A stretch of DNA of 64,000 bases from Diphasiastrum complanatum (lineage: Eukaryota; Streptophyta; Lycopodiopsida; Lycopodiales; Lycopodiaceae): assembly GCA_029204225.1 (NCBI GenBank), contig CM055098.1:49092277-49156276 (forward strand). Direction: 5' to 3'. The notes below the pieces were generated by a model. The model searched no databases. It was not told where the DNA came from and saw nothing but the letters and a program-made list of their open reading frames with translations. The translations under genes and the position numbers were made by a program. Each line of letters opens with the position of its first letter. Within the stretch, counting starts at the first letter, position 1. Positions 9,461-20,400 of the stretch are shown here, in pieces.

Positions 9461-10400
9461 AATCAGTTATGCTTTACTGTTATAGAACCGGGGTTGTTTC
9501 AGTCTCTCCAAGGACTATATGAGTCCGATCCTTTTTTCGGAAAGTATTGGCAACAAGTACTTTCTGGGGTCGATTCAGGTATGCAAAATTCCTCGAATCA
9601 GGGAAAGACTGAAATGGATTTTGCTATTCGAAACAGGATTTTGTTTCGTAAAGGCAAGGTGTGTGTACTGGCGGGGAGAATGACACAGTAAGGGCCCAAA
9701 TCTTGCATGAGAGTCATGATAGTCCATGCGCAGGACATCCGGGTATACAAAGAACACTTGACTTAGTTCGACGGCAATTTTGGTGGCCTAAGATGAAAAG
9801 TCAAGTAGAGGCCTATGTACTTGATTGTGCTAAGTGCCAGTTAAATAAAGCAGAGAGGCTAAAAGCTAGTGGCCTATTACATCCTTTAGATCTTCCTACC
9901 GGAAAGTGGGAAAGTATATCTATGGATTTTGTGGTCGGGCTTCCATGTACAAGGATGGGGCACGATTCGGTTTGGGTCATTGTTGACAGACTTACGAAGT
10001 TTGCTCAATTTATCCCAGCAGAAACTATTGTTAAAGCTCCAGAACTAGCTCAACTGTTTGTTAAGAAGCTTTTTCGACTATACGGGCTGCCTTGTGACAT
10101 TGTCAGTGACCGTGACCCAAAATTCACTGGGAATTTCTGGCAACCAGTATTTGAAAAGTTGGAAACGACTTTAAGTATGAGTTCTACAGATCATCCGAAA
10201 TCGAATGGTCAAACAGAAAGGACCAATCAGACGATGGAGGATATGCTGCGAGCATATGTGGGCCATCAGCAGTCTGATTGGAAAAATTACCTTCCACTGG
10301 TGGAATTTGCATATCATAGTACAAAACATTCAACGACCGGATTCAGCCCTTTCATGCTTATGTATGGTTATCAACCTCGATCACCGATTAGTGGTGAGGG
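9461..10400 (+). pseudogene. Ty3/gypsy integrase, zinc finger and catalytic core
   Basis: The HHCC zinc finger is visible as [20 protein letters not shown] to VLDCAKCQ (about 9700-9840). The catalytic core follows: SMDFVVGLP (first Asp, about 9920), DIVSDRDPKFTGNFW (second Asp, about 10100) and [18 protein letters not shown] (Glu, about 10210-10250). The frame 9661-10416 carries the whole core without a stop, making it the best-preserved part of the element. It ends at MYGYQPRSPI and is joined by a frameshift to the C-terminal part. Confidence 0.85.
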
Positions 10401-10966
10401 TGCAAGCCGCAGCTGATTTCCTTGCGGATATGCAAGAAATGTTACAGCTGGCTAAAGATAGCATAGAAAGTGCCCAGGACAGGGAAAGGCACTATGCTGA
10501 TCTATCTCGGAAACACAAGGTATCCTTGGTCAACGACTGGGTGTTTTTGAGGGTTCCTAGTCACTCTAGGGGCTTGAAAACTATTAAGTGTGCAAAGTTG
10601 GCGCCTAGGTATTGCGGTCCTTTTAAGGTTATCCAAGTGATAAACAAGGTCGCATACAAACTAGACCTTCCATCTAACATTGGAATTCATCCTGTTTTCC
10701 ACGTTAGTAAGTTGAAACCCTCACTGGGGGTTGGGGAAACCCTGGTCCCTGTGGAAGATCTAGTGGAGCTTCTTCGTGATGAGTCCGCGAGTGGGCCACC
10801 TGAACCCGAGGCGATTGTTAATAGCCGGCAGAAAACTCTAAGGCATAGAGTGCTTCGAGAAGTTTTAGTCAGGTGGAGGGGCAAATTAGAAGAAGAGGAT
10901 ACCTGGGAAAAGGAGGCTTATCTCCAGAAGAATTTTCCAATTTTTTCCCTACAAGGAAAAATTTAA
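10393..10966 (+). pseudogene. Ty3/gypsy integrase C-terminus with chromodomain
   Basis: The frame encodes VQAAADFLADMQEMLQLAKD, the GPFKVIQVINKVAYKLDLP (GPF/Y-type) module and HPVFHVSKLK. It then runs to a chromodomain: LREVLVRWRGKLEEEDTWE followed by LQKNFPIF just before the TAA at 10966. The aromatic-cage Trp residues of the VRWRG and DTWE positions are present. A chromodomain at this position defines the chromovirus lineages of Ty3/gypsy, which use it to target chromatin. Confidence 0.8.
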
Positions 10967-11285
10967 GTTTAGGGAGAAGGGTTACATACCTATGTAACTA
11001 GCAGTACTTCAGTGACCCCTATATGTCCATTTAGTATTGGGGGCTCACCAGAAGTTTAGCAGTGTCACTTACAGGTCTTACATCGGTTTTGTGTTGCTTG
11101 GGGTCTCTCTGTTAACTTAAAAAGACGAAGATCGTGATTTTCAACACCTCGTATACTTATTGGGGAGTCTTGTTTACTACGCCCCTTCTTGGTTTCCGCC
11201 AGGCTGCATTTGCACACATTTCCTCCGGTCTTTCAGCATTGGTCCAGTTCAAGCGTGGTTGTACAATGAATCATATTTTTTATCC
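10967..11285 (+). mobile_element. Polypurine tract and start of Ty3 3' LTR
   Basis: Directly after the pol stop, GTTTAGGGAGAAGG (10967-10980) fits a polypurine tract. The LTR start is the perfect dyad GTTACATACCTATGTAAC at 10981-10998. About 290 bp of LTR-like sequence follow before LINE homology begins. No second LTR was found, so the LTR limits are inferred. Confidence 0.5.
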
Positions 11286-12536
11286 CGTTACTAGATGCTA
11301 GTTGTTTCACGCACGGGTGGTTCCAACAGTGATGCATGCCTCCGAGATCTGGTTGCCAGGACTTTCTCTCCACAGGACTGGGCAGGCATTTCCGGCATTC
11401 AGGCCACTATGTTGGGTCGCATGATACGTGCAATGACTACCACCCCTCATGATATCCTATGTGCTGAGTTGCTACCCCTCCGATCATCCTTGAGGGCTTT
11501 TTCCGCCTTATCCTTTTTCTTCAGCAAATTTAAGAGATTCGTGCATCTCACCCGGATAGATACATAGTTGTTGCGGTTACTTCTTCACGTGTCCTAGCTG
11601 ATTCCTATGCCAAGCTATCCTGGTACCAGCAGGATCTCTTACGACATCTGGGCATCTCTATCATGGATCTTCCTTGTGGTACGCATTCATATATCTGAGG
11701 CTATTTATTCCATCGATATATGCAGCAGACTTGGAGCTCCCTCCCACCTTCCCGCATTCGACTGAGCTATTACTAAACACACTTCCTCTCTCTGGATCCT
11801 TTTGGTTTGCCATTGTTGCCGCTCTCTCTCTCACAGCCCCTATCACACGACCTACGCTATCGTCTTGGGCAGTTGCGCCTTTCCTCTCATCAGCTTGCTA
11901 TTGAGGCTAGTCGTGCATGGGATATCCCCCGAGAGCATCGTCTATGTCGCTTGTGCTCGTTGCAGGAGGTGGAAGATGAAGCCCATTTCCTCCTCAGATG
12001 TCCGTTGTATTATGAGATACGGGAGAGGTATTATTGTCTCTTTTGCGATGGCCCGCATACACTTCACAGTTTTGTCTCCTATCTTGATGCTCGTTGCTTG
12101 GGACTTCTTGTTCGTGAGATGCTTATCTTCCGTCAGTCTCATCTGCCTGTACCAGATCACCTGAGGTTAGACTCCCAACAGCTGCTTCTCACTGGCTTCT
12201 TTCGGACTCGAGCACATGTTGATGACTCCGATGATGAGATTCCTATCCCTGTGCCACCGTGGAAAAAGCCCAGATGTAGTCGCCACTTGCCTCCCTCAGG
12301 GCCCACTGTACACTCCACTCAACGGACACTTCACACTTTCGCTGATATGTACTTATTCTCCACCTGGCCCGGGTTGTGGGCTTATTTCACTTCTGCTTTG
12401 TTCTACTTTCATTCGTAGCTAGTTTATAGCATTTTACGGCCACGTCCTCCTATGGATGACGCTCCCACTGTTGCTTGTACATATTTTCTTTTTGGTCTTA
12501 TGCATCCACAGGTCCCCAAAAGACGTTAATAAACTT
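11286..12536 (+). mobile_element. LINE copy 1: 5'-truncated non-LTR retrotransposon
   Basis: Homology to LINE copy 2 starts within ORF2 after the RT. Shared motifs include RYIVVAVTSSRVLAD and RYRLGQLRLSSHQLAIE. The C-terminal zinc knuckle CRLCSLQEVEDEAHFLLRC (C-x2-C-x8-H-x4-C, about 11948-12001) is intact. The open frame 11807-12418 carries this whole C-terminal part and stops at 12418. The 3' UTR ends in AAAAGACGTTAATAAAC (12518-12534) followed by CTCTCT. The 5' part of the element, including the RT, is missing, as is typical of aborted target-primed reverse transcription. Confidence 0.75.
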
Positions 12537-12721
12537 TCTCCCTCTCTCTCTCTCCCCCCATCGCTTCAGCTCCGCCCTTCCTCCATGGCGCCTAACAGAA
12601 GGGGGATGCCCCTACACACACCCCCCCCCCCCCCCTTGTCGATCACATCTCCCCTTCCATCGCTGGCAGCAATGGTAAATACAAAATGGACTCCTCAGCT
12701 CCACTTTCTTGAATTTGGAGA

Positions 12722-13375
12722 TTGATCATCAAAGTTGAAATACCAAAGGGGCAATCCCCTCTATCATCAGCGATGGAGGGGCTGTGGCCATCTTCACCCC
12801 CAGCGACGGAGGTTCTTCCTGCATCGTTGTCAGCAATGGATAGTTCCCCCATCACTGATGCAATGGAGGGGTCCTCATATACCTATGCCGAAAATATCCA
12901 TGTGGCTACCAAAACATCTGCAAATACTACAAGTATGTTGTCTACAGTTGACTACACTCCTTCCAAACCTATTGAGAGTCTCTTTGCCTATGAGATCAGT
13001 TTTATCCGGCAAGAAATCCTTGGACTCAAGAAACAACTACACTTTTTTGAAATTGAAAATGGCAAGCTGGTTAGGGATCTCCTTGGTGTTAAAGAGCGAA
13101 TGGAGCAGCTTGAGCAAGAAAATGTGTATCTTAAGCAAAGAATTGCAGAACATATACCTCAAAAGAGTGCCTTGGAGGAGACTTCAAACAAAATATCTTG
13201 CTTGGAAAAACAAGTTGAAGAGACAAAGACATGGGCAGCACTCTTCAAACCGGACGATATGGGCAGCAAACTCTCATCGCTTGCAAAACAGGTTGAAGAA
13301 ACGACATCAATCCTCAAGCAAGGTAATCACCCTCATATCTCAGCCTCTACGAAGATAACAGTTTGGAGACACTAA
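12722..13375 (+). pseudogene. LINE ORF1-like protein with coiled coil
   Basis: The 217-codon open frame has an ORF1-like layout. The first 80 residues are low-complexity (Ser, Pro, Ala). A long heptad-rich stretch follows (EILGLKKQLHFFEIENGKL, then RMEQLEQENVYLKQRIAEH), then CLEKQVEETKTWAALFK, which resembles the end of the coiled coil in the minus-strand copy at 26.5 kb ([20 protein letters not shown]). LINE ORF1 proteins form coiled-coil trimers that bind element RNA. The RRM-like and C-terminal domains found in the minus-strand copies are missing here. Confidence 0.6.
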
Positions 13376-13389
13376 TATCCTTCATCCCA

Positions 13390-14127
13390 TCCTCAAGGTA
13401 GGTGATCCCATGAATGTAGAAAACTACCGCACCATCATGATTGGTCACACTTTGTCTTAAGATTTATGGTTCTATATTACAGAGGGTTACTGGATCTTTT
13501 GCTGAGACTGAGGGTTTACACGCTATGGGTCAGGCTGGGTTCAGACCAGGATACTCTACCTCATATCAGATCTTCATTGTGAGATGCATTATTGAGGAGG
13601 CACAACATTGGAGATAGAGAGTTTATTGTTGCTTCGTGGATTTTCGCAAAGCCTTTGACTCTTTTCCGAGACATCTCCTTTTCCAGAGGTTATCTTCACT
13701 TGGCTTTACAGAGGAGACTATTGCTGCGATCATTACTTTATATAAGCGAGTTTTGTTCAGAGATGGTAGTGGCTAGTCCCCGCTGATACATTGTACCATT
13801 GAAATGAAGCAGGGTTGTCCCTTATCACCCACTCTCTTTGCACTGTATATTGATGATCTCGAGCGGATTATTCGCAAGGAAGGTGGAGAGGGCTGTCCCT
13901 TAGCAGACATTATTATCCCCATTCTCCTATACGCTGATGATTTGGTTCTTCTCTCATCCTCTACAGTTGGTTTACAGAGACACCTTTCTGCTTTACATCG
14001 CTTATGTCAACTTTGGGGATTGACGGTTAATACTAAGAAGACCAAGATTATGGTGTTCAACACCAATAGACAACATATGAGAGATGTGGTATTCTACTAT
14101 GACGGGGGCAGCCGATTGAGATCGTGA
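13390..14127 (+). pseudogene. LINE reverse transcriptase fragment
   Basis: Across shifting frames the classic non-LTR RT motifs appear in order: ENYRTI (about 13420), QAGFRPGYST (about 13530), FVDFRKAFDSFPRHLLFQRL (first catalytic Asp, about 13640), KQGCPLSPTLFALYIDDLER (13807-13866), LLYADDLVLLSSS (catalytic YADD, about 13925) and GLTVNTKKTKIMVFN (about 14020). The stretch 13804-14127 is still open; the upstream half has several stops and shifts. Motif spacing is that of the L1/I-type RT. Confidence 0.85.
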
Positions 14128-14276
14128 CCTCTTACACCTATTTGGGAGTACTTTTCTTTGGTCCACTACTCACATTTAGACCAGCAACCCTCACCAGGGA
14201 TCCGTAAGGGGCATACCGCTCTTGTTCATATGGAGAGATTCTGTTCCACATATTATGTGCAGGACCCTACTACCAG

Positions 14277-15337
14277 ATGCTTACTACGGTCTCCCCAGTT
14301 GTTTTATACTCTGCTGAGACTTGGTGCCCTGATTTATCACGCGATACATGGAGGGATCTTACTCGTATCCAGATTCTCATGCTCAGCAGGATGATTCTGG
14401 CTAAGCCCTCGGTGCCAAATGATATCATACTAGCGGAGTTTGCTTCCCCTCCCTTGGTTATCGGTGCCATGGTCCAGATCATTACCTTTCTTCACAGGAT
14501 ATCAGATTTAGATACTTCCAGATACGTTGTTGTTGCTCTCACTTCATCCCGTACCATTGCTGGACAGGGAGCCAAGCGTTCTTGGTATGACAGTGTCTCA
14601 GCCCTTCTTTAGACTTGGGGGTTATCTGCACTTGATCTTTCAAGCGGGACCCATGCTTTTATCAGACAGCAGATTTATCAGAGCTACATACGCACTATAT
14701 GGTCACAGCCTAATCCTGATGGGGTCAAGATACATTTCTACGGCACACATCTAACACGGCTGGATGCTACGGGCCTTCCTATCCTTCCAGCATATCTTAC
14801 ACAGCCACTATCTTTTGGTCTGAGATACCGTATGGGACAGCTTCGAGTCTCTTCTCACCAGCTTGCTATCGAGACGGGTAGATACACGGACAGAGACTAT
14901 GTCAGCTTTGCTCTCTTCAGGAGGAGGAGGATGAGTTTCATTTCATCTTTCGTTGTCCAATATATTATGAGATCAAAGGGCGACACCATTGTTTATACAG
15001 AGATACTCCTCTCATGCTGAGATCCTTCCTCGAGTATCCAGACCCCAGATGTGTAGGTCTTCTGTTGAGAGAGGTGTATACTCTACGAGGTTCACTTCTA
15101 CCTACGCTCCCAGATATGGATCACAGTCAGGCTCATATTACCCAGTTCTTCCAGAAGCAAGACAGAGAGGATATTTCAGTTGAGGATTTTGAAGTCCTCG
15201 TTCGAAGATCGAAGACACAGCAAGTCTCACATGCCTCTACTAGATCCAGTGTTACCAGGTCTTCACGTGCTGCCCGCCAGCCTACAACACGCTCCACTAC
15301 TACCATCACTCATTACTTTGAGCTCGCTCGTAGCTAG
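14277..15337 (+). pseudogene. LINE ORF2 C-terminal region with CCHC knuckle
   Basis: The frame 14277-14612 reads SPVVLYSAETWCPDLSRDTW and RYVVVALTSSRTIAG, the post-RT region. After shifts, RYRMGQLRVSSHQLAIETGR is followed by the knuckle CQLCSLQEEEDEFHFIFRC (about 14905-14960). The open frame 15014-15337 then ends in a Ser/Thr/Arg-rich tail and a TAG. The same order is seen in copy 1. A knuckle of this type close to the ORF2 end is usual in many LINE clades and takes part in nucleic-acid binding. Confidence 0.7.
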
Positions 15338-15590
15338 TCTCCTCCACAGAGCAGGTGGTTAAGCTCTTGCATTGTACCCTCACAAGCTGGTGGTCAAGCT
15401 TTGATACTTCTTCTTGGAGATAAAGAGATACACTAGTTCTTTTCTCTTCATTAGTAAATAAGTCCGTATGCGGACAATGCTCCTCACGTTTGTACTCTCT
15501 TTTGTCTTATGTACCTTTGGGTACCAAAAAGACGTTGATAATAATTCTAATTCTAATTCTCAAAAAGACGTTAATAATAATTCTCTCTCT

Positions 15591-15890
15591 TCCCCCCCCC
15601 CCCTGCCGCCATGCCTCCCCGTCGGAAGCCGCCCAAACCCCCCTCACTCTACTGCCACCTCACTCGCCAACTCACCCTCGCTGCTACGTCAGATGTTGTT
15701 GATGTTGACCCACCCCCCTCCCTCGTTGTTGTTGTTGATTCACCACCCCCCCCCCCTCACTGCTGCCTCATCCCACCCCCTCGATGCTACCTCCAAGATT
15801 GATGTGGCAACGCTGCCTGCCAGGCAGGCAGCGACTGGTAGATGGGTCATCTATCGTGATGGTCAGATACGATTTGTTGCTGGCACCAGT
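15591..15890 (+). mobile_element. LINE copy 3: 5' start joined to ORF1 C-terminal end
   Basis: Immediately after the CT/C tract that ends copy 2 comes a new LINE-like 5' start: poly-C, ATG at 15611, and a Pro-rich N-terminus like that of copy 2 (MPPRRKPPK against MAPNRRGMP). About 200 bp later the DNA encodes GRWVIYRDGQIRFVAG (15838-15885), which corresponds to the last residues of LINE ORF1 proteins and matches [15 protein letters not shown] in the minus-strand copy at 28.1 kb. Most of ORF1 between these points is deleted. This is the third copy in head-to-tail order. Confidence 0.5.
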
Positions 15891-16029
15891 ATGGGTGTAC
15901 TTCCTTTCTTGATTGCACTGGGGTATTCTCCAACCCTGCTAGGTATACCACTTCGAACAAAGGATATTCCAAGAATCCAATCCCTTGGCACGCTTAGATT
16001 GAAATGCTAGAAGGACTATCAGCCAAACT

Positions 16030-16330
16030 GAGACACGCTTGCAGCATATTGCAATACAAAGTTGTTAACAAGTATCGTCAATGCGTAAAGTCTGATGAGG
16101 GTCAGTTGGTGCATTTACGATTGCGCTTTGCTCAACATTAGGTCAGTCTCAAATAGAGAATCTAGCACCACTCTGTTATTGGCCTTTTAAGATCCTTAAG
16201 GTGCTCAATGCAATCACTTATCACTTCTAGCTACCACCTACTACTAGGGCGTGTGGCACTTTTCATGTTAGCTTGTTTCGCGCTGCTATTGAGCCTGATG
16301 AGCCCCATTTGCTAAGTTTGCTTTTGATCC
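16030..16330 (+). pseudogene. Ty3/gypsy integrase C-terminal remnant
   Basis: With stops and shifts, the plus strand encodes VNKYRQCVKSDEGQLVHLRL, then a GPF-like block (YWPFKILKVLNAITYHF) and RACGTFHVSLFRAA. These match the end of Ty3 integrase (usual patterns GPFxVLxKIxxxAYxLxLP and FHVSxLK). No other domain of this element is nearby, so it is a solitary 3' fragment upstream of the LTR-like sequence that follows. Confidence 0.5.
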
Positions 16331-16635
16331 AAATTTGTTTTCATCTCTACATACAATAATCGCTACAGGTAAGGACAAAGTATAGCCTTAGCTAACAACT
16401 CATTTAGTTCAGCATAGCACAGCGAGTTTAGCTCTAGTTTAGTGGGGGTGCCCAGCCTATTAATGAACTCACAATGTTAAAGTTAATCAAGAATCCACAT
16501 GGTAGTCTACTGACATCCTTGTAGATGCTCCATTGCTACAAGACTACACAAGAGCCCCTGATTCTCAAATTCCGCTAACTCACATTAAGGGCACCGCTCT
16601 GGTTGTTAGGAGAGTGTCCTGGTATTAATGTTACT

Positions 16636-16911
16636 ATTATGTTATTATTGCAACAGGACATTATCTGGTAGTGGTAGTAATGTTCTGACATCATGGGATC
16701 ACGTATTCTTTTCTAGCCCATTTGTTATTTTGGGGCCCATTTATCTAGACCGCATACAGGAATGCATGGACTCATAATGTTATTATTGCAACAGGACATT
16801 ATCTGGTAGTGCTAGTAATATTTTGACATCATGGGATCACGTATTCTTTTCTAGCCCATTTGTTATTTTGGGGCCCATTTATCTAGACCGCATACAGGGA
16901 TGCATGGACTC
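16636..16911 (+). repeat. 138-bp tandem duplication inside LTR-like sequence
   Basis: Two nearly identical copies start at about 16636 and 16774. Each runs from GTTATTATTGCAACAGGACA through ATCATGGGATCACGTATTC to GACCGCATACAGG and ATGCATGGACTCAT, with only a few differences. The surrounding DNA (about 16440-17100) lies just 3' of a Ty3 integrase remnant and contains a TATA-like GGTATAAATAGG at about 16973, so it is probably an LTR. Tandem repeats are common in LTR U3 regions. Confidence 0.85.
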
Positions 16912-17259
16912 ATCCATGGACTCAGATGTTGCTTCCTCATCCATCTCTGTGACGACCTAACCCTAAGTTTATGGTATAAATAGGTGCTACATTTCTCATT
17001 TAATAGCTTATTATTTTTGAACTCTCCATAGGAGACTCAATGAATTTCCTTGTAGGGAATCAGCTTTTGATGGTGATTGATGTTCATTCAATATCCTTTG
17101 CAGAAGATTGATATTCATCTTATATTATCTACTACTTCATGTGATGCCAAGTTTGTGATTAATTTCATGTCACATAACACCACTAACCAGCCACCTTAAA
17201 ATACTGATATATATGCTTGTATATGTTTTGTTTGTACAAAGAAAGTTAACTTAAAGTAC
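16912..17259. other. LTR-like remainder and intron sequence, no gene seen
   Basis: The stretch contains the TATA-like GGTATAAATAGG and otherwise unremarkable AT-rich DNA. No sixth TFB1 exon was found here on the minus strand. That exon should begin by completing the split Ser codon and encode a sequence like ELQxLHKxF. Confidence 0.5.
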
Positions 17260-17407
17260 CTATCTTCCTTCAACAATCTCATACGGCGCTCCATTTCAGC
17301 CTGATTGAGTTGTTCGCCATGCATTGCTAGAGTAGGTGTCATTGGCTTTGCCACAGAGCCAAGTTGCCCGCCAACTTTAGACGTTTGTTGTCTACCAAGA
17401 ATTTTGG
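17260..17407 (-). CDS. TFB1: TFB1 coding exon 5
   Basis: A 148-nt exon with acceptor GTGGCTAG|CC and donor GATAG|GTACTT. CC completes an Ala codon that joins RDLI to [13 protein letters not shown]. It ends with [15 protein letters not shown] plus AG, the first two bases of a Ser codon, where plant TFB1 continues with an ELQxLHKxFV helix. The phase match on both sides supports the join across the 7.9-kb intron. Confidence 0.85.
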
Positions 17408-20400
17408 CTAGCCACAACAAACACAATGCAAAGTAATGATTGTCAACATAAGCATTTTGAGTTTAAGAGATTCCAACGAAATGATAAAAAAGGGTGATCC
17501 ATAAAGTTAAAAACATAACACCAATATAATCATTAGAAAGCGTGCACTTTTGGTCTTTCTACCTATTGATCATCAAGGGCTATTCACAATAGAGTATAAC
17601 CAATATTTTCTATTTTTTGCATTAAAATAGATATGTTGTCAAAAGAGCGATATAGTTATTTTTGTGTATCCACCACTTAAAATGAGATAATTTCATTCTC
17701 CATCTTTCTAAAGATTTTTTAGTGATTTGTGAGCTGAGTGCTTTATTTATAGAAAAAAATTTGCTCTTGGGTCGGGTTGTTTGCCAACTGCTACCTGGTG
17801 TACCAACACAATGTCCGTTAGCGAGGCGAGACAGGAATTACCGTCAAGCACCTAGTTGTCAAGTTTATATGCAGTTTGAACTGTGACCAAAGCTGTTTAA
17901 CACTAGGCCGGGGTGGTCCAATGATCGCCGAGGCACGATAGGGCATGGGGGTGGTTGTCAACAACTGCTGCACCTTCTGGTCAGCTCTAAGCACGGAGAG
18001 GCGACTAGTGGTACAGCCAACCATTGACGGATTGTCTGGCCCATGACCAAAAAGGCAGGTAGAGAGCTTTAAGGGCAACCTATGGATGGGAGGAGCTTCA
18101 TATTCTACACACTGACTAGTTGGTGTTCACGAGCTTAAGAGTTAACGATGTTAAACGGATAGAATAAGGGGGCTTCATGATACTAACAACTTCTCGAACT
18201 AGTTGTGAATTATACTTTGTGCTTGGGTTGGGTACTGTGAAGAAGTTAAATTGCTCCAAGGACTATTGAAAAATCATGCTTGGCATCTGGGGATGGGGGA
18301 AGTGCCATAACAAAGTTAAAATTGATGTTTCTTTGAGACCAATGGCAAGGTGCTTGGTGGATGTGGTCGAGTGCCATCAAAATTGAGTTTGCAAGCTGCC
18401 AAACAATGGCTCATTGAGCATTTGTTAAAAATCTAATTAATATTTGGTGGAACATGTGATTAGAGCCATGGAAACCAAAGAAACATGTGGCCTCAAATTC
18501 TACTTCAGAAAAGAAATTGAGAGTTAAAACACCGATTACTGCCACCTTTGAATCACAGAACTTTGTTACTGATTTTTGCATGGCGGCACTTTGTATGGGG
18601 TTGAACTTTTCATGTACATGTATCATGATACGTTGAATATTTCTCCAGTAAGCTTGGGTTGAAAGGCCACCAAGCTAGGTGGATTCATCTTATCAAGAGT
18701 TCAATGTCAAAATCTGATAAAAGAACAAGAAAAAAAAATGTGCTCGTCGATGTACCATCTCATACACTGTATCAAATGAGCTTCATAGTAGTTGGCAAAT
18801 GATCTAGTGAAGGAGATCAAAGAAGCTGAACAAAAGAATTCACAGTATGAGCGTGTATGTAGTACACAAGTTAACTGATTGTGCAGGAGACTTAGCTTTG
18901 TTTTTTGCTTGCGTGGAGGCACACACCTCACCATGGAGGAATATATTCTAACGAAAGATGGTAATTGGACCAAATGGGTCTTCTATCACAAGCCAGTCTC
19001 TCCAAGCTCGTGAATCCTAGAAGCCGGTGTGTAGAATGAACCACCCAACCATAGGCACCCCCTCCTTGAGTCCTTCTACCTGCTATTCCCGTCAACTGGC
19101 ACATGGCATCCACCTGTGGGTGATCTGTCCACTTGGCATGCATGGCCCCTGTGACGTATGAATACTGAGTGACTCATAGGGTACCACCCCCGTGCCCCGC
19201 CAAAGACCTGTGACCCTCTTGGTCACCCCGACTACTTGTTGGCTAGCATCTCGTCACTGACGGCTAGGGTCCCGACGGTCAAGACACACCGCATCTCTGA
19301 CGGCTTGTCAGGCGGCTACACCGGGTCACTGCTTGTGACGCATCGGTCCCTACTTGGGACAAATGTCCTCATCGGTCACCGACCCCTTGCCAACACTAGG
19401 CCTCAGGCCCTTTGGTAACCGGTCGTGTCGAGATCATGATAGAGCCATAACTGGGCTCTAACAATCCTTCTGGCAAGTCATCGGTCCTTGATGACAAACT
19501 CTGGGTAAGACTTCTGCAACGCATCTCGCGTCTCCCAGATAGCATCTGACAACGGATGCCCTTTCCAAGTTACATAAGGCGGAACATATTGCGAGGAAGA
19601 CGCATCATCGCTCGCATCTCTACGACGGTCTTTTCCACACTATCCATGCGAGCTTGCACAAAAGGGGAAGTACCAACAGGCGAACGAGCAGCCACTGTAG
19701 GCGGATTACGGTCAGGGCTAAGCACAAGGCTAGGTGGTGGTGATTGGAGGGCAACAGGAGGGCTAAGCGGAATATCAACTCTATCATCTTCCATGATGAA
19801 CAAAAAGGGCACAGAAAAAACACTCTCTTTCTGAATGTACACCACAAAAGAACCAAAAAAAACAATTTTTCTTATGAAAAGGGAAAACGGAAAGCAAAAT
19901 AAATCAGCAAAGATAGATCATTCCCTGGTTCCCAAAGACGTAGTATGGATGACTAATGAAGAGGTTGCCAGAAAATTTGAAGTTTTGTCGAGTTTTTGAG
20001 AAAATAGTTGAATAAACAGCACCAAATCAAAGCGAAGTTATCGACGGTCAGGTCTACAAACAGGCTGAAGCTACTACTGTAGTAGGTCGCCCTTCTGTAA
20101 GGATTCTCCGTGCCAAATCTCAGGTCAAACGGACATACGGCGGAGAAGTTATAACGTTTCAACTCCAAAACCTCTACAAAAAACGTCCAAAACCTGTTTT
20201 TTTAAGCAAAATCAGCGATTTTGTAAACTTTTCTCAGATTTTCAGCCTCCCTAGCAGCGATCCAGCACCCCCAAGCCCCTGCCAAAATCTCATAGCAATC
20301 CGATAAGCGTAGAGAAAGTTATGGCCATTTTTCAGTTTTCTACAAAATTCATTTTTTCATGTTCAATTTTTTTTTCAGATCTATAAATCCCTGTTTTTTT

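Larger units (their letters stand above)
7190..11285 (+). mobile_element. Ty3/gypsy chromovirus retrotransposon, 5'-truncated and decayed
   Basis: Gag end, aspartic protease, reverse transcriptase, RNase H, integrase and a C-terminal chromodomain follow one another in Ty3/gypsy order across 7194-10966. A purine tract (AGGGAGAAGG) and a palindromic LTR start follow at 10971-10998. The 5' LTR, primer-binding site and most of gag are absent. Many stops and several frameshifts break the polyprotein. A LINE copy cuts the 3' LTR at about 11286. Confidence 0.85.
12537..15590 (+). mobile_element. LINE copy 2: ORF1, RT and C-terminal knuckle, internally deleted
   Basis: The copy starts in the CT/C-rich tail of copy 1 and contains ORF1 (12722-13375), a reverse transcriptase (13390-14127) and an ORF2 C-terminus (14277-15337). 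It ends with two AAAAAGACGTT(G/A)ATAAT-type termini at 15526 and 15563 and a CT tract. ORF1 is joined almost directly to the RT, so the AP-endonuclease domain and the ORF1 C-terminal domain have been lost. Many stops break the RT. Copy 1 and copy 2 are clearly related but diverged at the protein level, so they are separate insertions and not a recent duplication. Confidence 0.75.
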
